Positions 5,853 through 7,386 of a DNA stretch of 7,386 bases are shown here, piece by piece (the first letter of the stretch is position 1; each line of letters starts with the position of its first letter). Under the pieces are notes generated by a model. It ran no database searches. It worked only from the letters and a program-made list of their open reading frames with translations, and was not told where the DNA came from. The stretch lies in NCBI GenBank assembly GCA_016844545.1, contig JAENJC010000108.1, forward strand, positions 1 to 7,386. Reading direction: 5' to 3'. Source of the DNA: Deltaproteobacteria bacterium. GTDB taxonomy: Bacteria > Desulfobacterota > JAENJC01. A program made the position numbers and the translations under genes.

Positions 5853-6362
5853 ATGACTGAAAAAGCCCTATTAATGCCGTCGGAGGTAATTGAAAACAAG
5901 ATATTCCTTGTTCGGGGTAAGAAGGTTATGTTTGACAGAGACTTGGCTGTGCTTTATGGAGTTACAACAGGGAACCTGAATAAGGCAGTAAGCCGCAATA
6001 TAGAACGGTTTCCGGAAGACTTCATGTTACTTCTTACAAAGGAAGAGCATGATTCTTTAAGATTCCAAATTGGAATCTTAAAAAGAGGGGAGCACTCTAA
6101 ATATCCTCCTCGCGCATTCACACAAGAGGGGATTGCAATGCTCTCCGGCATTCTGCGAAGCGAGCGCGCGGTTAAGGCCAACATAGCTATAATGCGGGCC
6201 TTTGTCCGTCTAAGAGAGATGCTGGCCTCCAACAAAGAATTGGCAAAGAGGCTGGATGAGATGGAGAAGAAGTACGATTCTCACTTCAAAGGGGTCTTTG
6301 ATGCCATAAGGCAATTGATGGCGGGACCGGAGCCGAAAAAGAAGAAGAAGATAGGGTTTTAG
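5853..6362 (+). CDS. ORF6N domain protein
   Basis: This is a 169-residue cytoplasmic protein. Residues 10-100 match the ORF6N domain: VRGKKVMFDRDLAVLYGVTT (20-39), NLNKAVSRNIERFPEDFMLLLTKEE (41-65), LRFQIGILKRG (69-79), AFTQEGIAMLSGILRSERAVKANIAIMRAFVRLREM (88-123). A predicted coiled segment (about 125-156) and a lysine-rich end (PKKKKKIGF) follow. ORF6N occurs in phage proteins, often with KilA-N or Ant domains, and as many chromosomal stand-alone copies; DNA binding is presumed, but the cellular role of the stand-alone type is unknown. ATG at 5853 has GAGGGGG 6 nt upstream; a second in-frame ATG at codon 8 lacks a ribosome site. The lipoprotein gene begins 35 bp downstream, so the two may be cotranscribed, though no functional link is apparent. 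Confidence 0.92.
   Translation: MTEKALLMPSEVIENKIFLVRGKKVMFDRDLAVLYGVTTGNLNKAVSRNIERFPEDFMLLLTKEEHDSLRFQIGILKRGEHSKYPPRAFTQEGIAMLSGILRSERAVKANIAIMRAFVRLREMLASNKELAKRLDEMEKKYDSHFKGVFDAIRQLMAGPEPKKKKKIGF
6056..6082. repeat. 27-bp palindrome inside the ORF6N gene
   Basis: TTTAAGATTCCAA (6056-6068) is followed by one base (A6069) and then its exact reverse complement (6070-6082): a perfect 13-bp inverted repeat with a single-base centre. It encodes residues 68 to 77 (SLRFQIGILK), which lie within the conserved domain, so it is part of the reading frame and not an insertion. Confidence 0.85.
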
Positions 6363-6397
6363 ATGTTCCCCCTCTTAAGATTAATCAAGGAGGAGAT

Positions 6398-7386
6398 ATG
6401 AAAACGGTGAAAGTAACAAGGCTTTTGGCAGTAGCTATTGCAGCCGCAGTCCTCACCACCTATGGGTGCCCCGGCCCCGACGATAGCGGAACAAGCGGGG
6501 GCGGAGTAGGGGTTGCCCTGACCTCTATTGCAGTATCACCGGCTAACCCTGGCATTGCCATTGGTACGACCCAGCAATTCACGGCAACAGGGACTTACTC
6601 GGACAGCACCACCCAGGACATAACCACAACCGTGACCTGGAATTCATCTGCTACATCAGTAGCCACTATCAGTAGTGCAGGATTGACTACAGCAACCGGC
6701 GCAGGCATAACTACCATCAAGGCTACATCAGGGAACGTCTCTGGTGCAACCACACTTACGGTGAACCCGGCAGTAAATATTCCTAAAACAGGTCAAGCAA
6801 CGAGCTATGATGCGAATAATCCAAAAAAAGATGATGGGGCATTACAAAGGGGTGTTGCCTGGCCGAGCCCGAGGTTTACTGTTGATGGCACAGGGCTTTG
6901 TGTAACAGATAATCTTACAGGCCTGATGTGGGTAAAGACGCGGGACGGCACCATGAGGACATGGCAGCAGGCATTGGACTATGCCAACAATCTCACCCTT
7001 TGTGGTTACACTGACTGGCGCTTGCCGAATAGAAAGGAACTCAGAAGCCTGATTGACTACTCACAGTCAACCCCCGCACTTCCATCAGGCCATCCGTTTG
7101 GTGGGGGTACGGGCTACTGGTGGTCCTCGTCTACCTATACCACCGATACGAATTATGCCTGGGTCGTCAAAGCGTGGAATGGCGATGATACGGTCTCCAA
7201 TAAGACTGTAATACAACTAGCTGAAAACGCATGGCCGGTACGTGCTGGACAGCAGGATACCCCTAACCCTGCCTATCCTGCCAATCTTCCAAAAACAGGC
7301 CAGACGACAAGCTATGCAACAGGAGATGATGGAAATTTAAAAATGGGTGTTGCTTGGCCCAGCCTTCGGTTTACAGACAATGGCAA
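6398..7386 (+). CDS. Probable lipoprotein with Big_2 domain and DUF1566 repeats, cut by the window edge
   Basis: The frame stays open from ATG 6398 (preceded by AAGGAGGAG, 3 nt away) to the window end, 329 codons. A short basic start and hydrophobic core (RLLAVAIAAAVLTTYGC) end at C24, a probable lipidation site although TYG before the Cys is not an ideal lipobox. A Gly/Ser-rich spacer follows, then a Big_2 immunoglobulin-like domain (about 41-122: LTSIAVSPANPGIAIGTTQQF, VTWNSSATSVATIS, TLTV). Residues 128-284 form a DUF1566 (Lcl C-terminal type) unit with GLCVTDNLTGLMWVK (166-180), WQQALDYAN (189-197), YTDWRLPNRKELRSLIDY (204-221), YWWSSSTY (240-247) and WPVRAG (279-284). A second unit starts at 297 (LPKTGQTTSYA). 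Such proteins are surface or secreted in Gram-negative bacteria, with adhesive or binding roles proposed; the ligand is unknown. The C-terminus is not seen. Confidence 0.93.
   Translation, partial: MKTVKVTRLLAVAIAAAVLTTYGCPGPDDSGTSGGGVGVALTSIAVSPANPGIAIGTTQQFTATGTYSDSTTQDITTTVTWNSSATSVATISSAGLTTATGAGITTIKATSGNVSGATTLTVNPAVNIPKTGQATSYDANNPKKDDGALQRGVAWPSPRFTVDGTGLCVTDNLTGLMWVKTRDGTMRTWQQALDYANNLTLCGYTDWRLPNRKELRSLIDYSQSTPALPSGHPFGGGTGYWWSSSTYTTDTNYAWVVKAWNGDDTVSNKTVIQLAENAWPVRAGQQDTPNPAYPANLPKTGQTTSYATGDDGNLKMGVAWPSLRFTDNG
6782..7386 (+). repeat. In-frame repeat of the DUF1566 unit, period 507 bp
   Basis: The DNA beginning CCTAAAACAGGT at 6782 recurs, diverged, as CCAAAAACAGGC at 7289, exactly 507 bp (169 codons) later. 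Both copies continue through GGTGTTGC-TGGCC and the RFT codons. The match is clearer in protein (PKTGQxTSY, GVAWPSxRFT) than in DNA, so the duplication is old and kept by selection. The second copy is cut by the window end. Confidence 0.8.

Noticed and set aside
5657..5860. 67-codon open frame before the ORF6N gene
   Set aside because: It starts with TTG, has no Shine-Dalgarno site, no recognisable motif, and overlaps a candidate promoter and the ORF6N start.
5954..6235. 93-codon minus-strand frame inside the ORF6N gene
   Set aside because: It is a shadow of the well-supported ORF6N coding frame.

Overview
The window looks like ordinary bacterial chromosome of medium GC. AGG (Arg) and ATA (Ile) codons are frequent and Shine-Dalgarno sites are strong. 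The mix of genes (chaperones, an ORF6N protein, a DUF1566 lipoprotein and a secreted cupredoxin) suggests a Gram-negative bacterium of the Nitrospirota/Desulfobacterota kind. That placement is inferred from protein flavour only and no database search was possible.

Layout. From 1 to about 5550 every gene lies on the minus strand. In transcription order from the right: (i) a secreted protein at 4659-5552 joining an N-terminal cupredoxin domain to a C-terminal LolA-like domain; (ii) a DUF3820 protein (4249-4497) followed by yaeQ (3640-4188); (iii) a heat-shock pair, dnaK (1600-3507) and a small heat-shock protein (1134-1583), 16 bp apart and served by a near-consensus sigma70-type promoter at 3549-3577; (iv) the first 316 codons of ilvB, the acetolactate synthase catalytic subunit, running off the left edge, with a structured leader between it and the chaperone gene. 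After a roughly 300 bp divergent intergenic region the plus strand carries an ORF6N-domain protein (5853-6362). It is followed 35 bp later by a lipoprotein with one Big_2 immunoglobulin-like domain and at least two DUF1566 repeats, which runs off the right edge.

How they fit together. DnaK and Hsp20 form a natural holdase/foldase pair, with no grpE, dnaJ or hrcA in view and no CIRCE operator. IlvB starts branched-chain amino acid synthesis and is probably transcribed separately. The secreted proteins at the right (cupredoxin/LolA-like and Big_2/DUF1566) belong to the cell envelope. No mobile element, CRISPR array, rRNA or tRNA is visible. The points most worth a second look are the cupredoxin/LolA-like fusion, the tandem repeats just upstream of the dnaK -35 box, the competing hairpins before ilvB, and a 27-bp palindrome inside the ORF6N gene.
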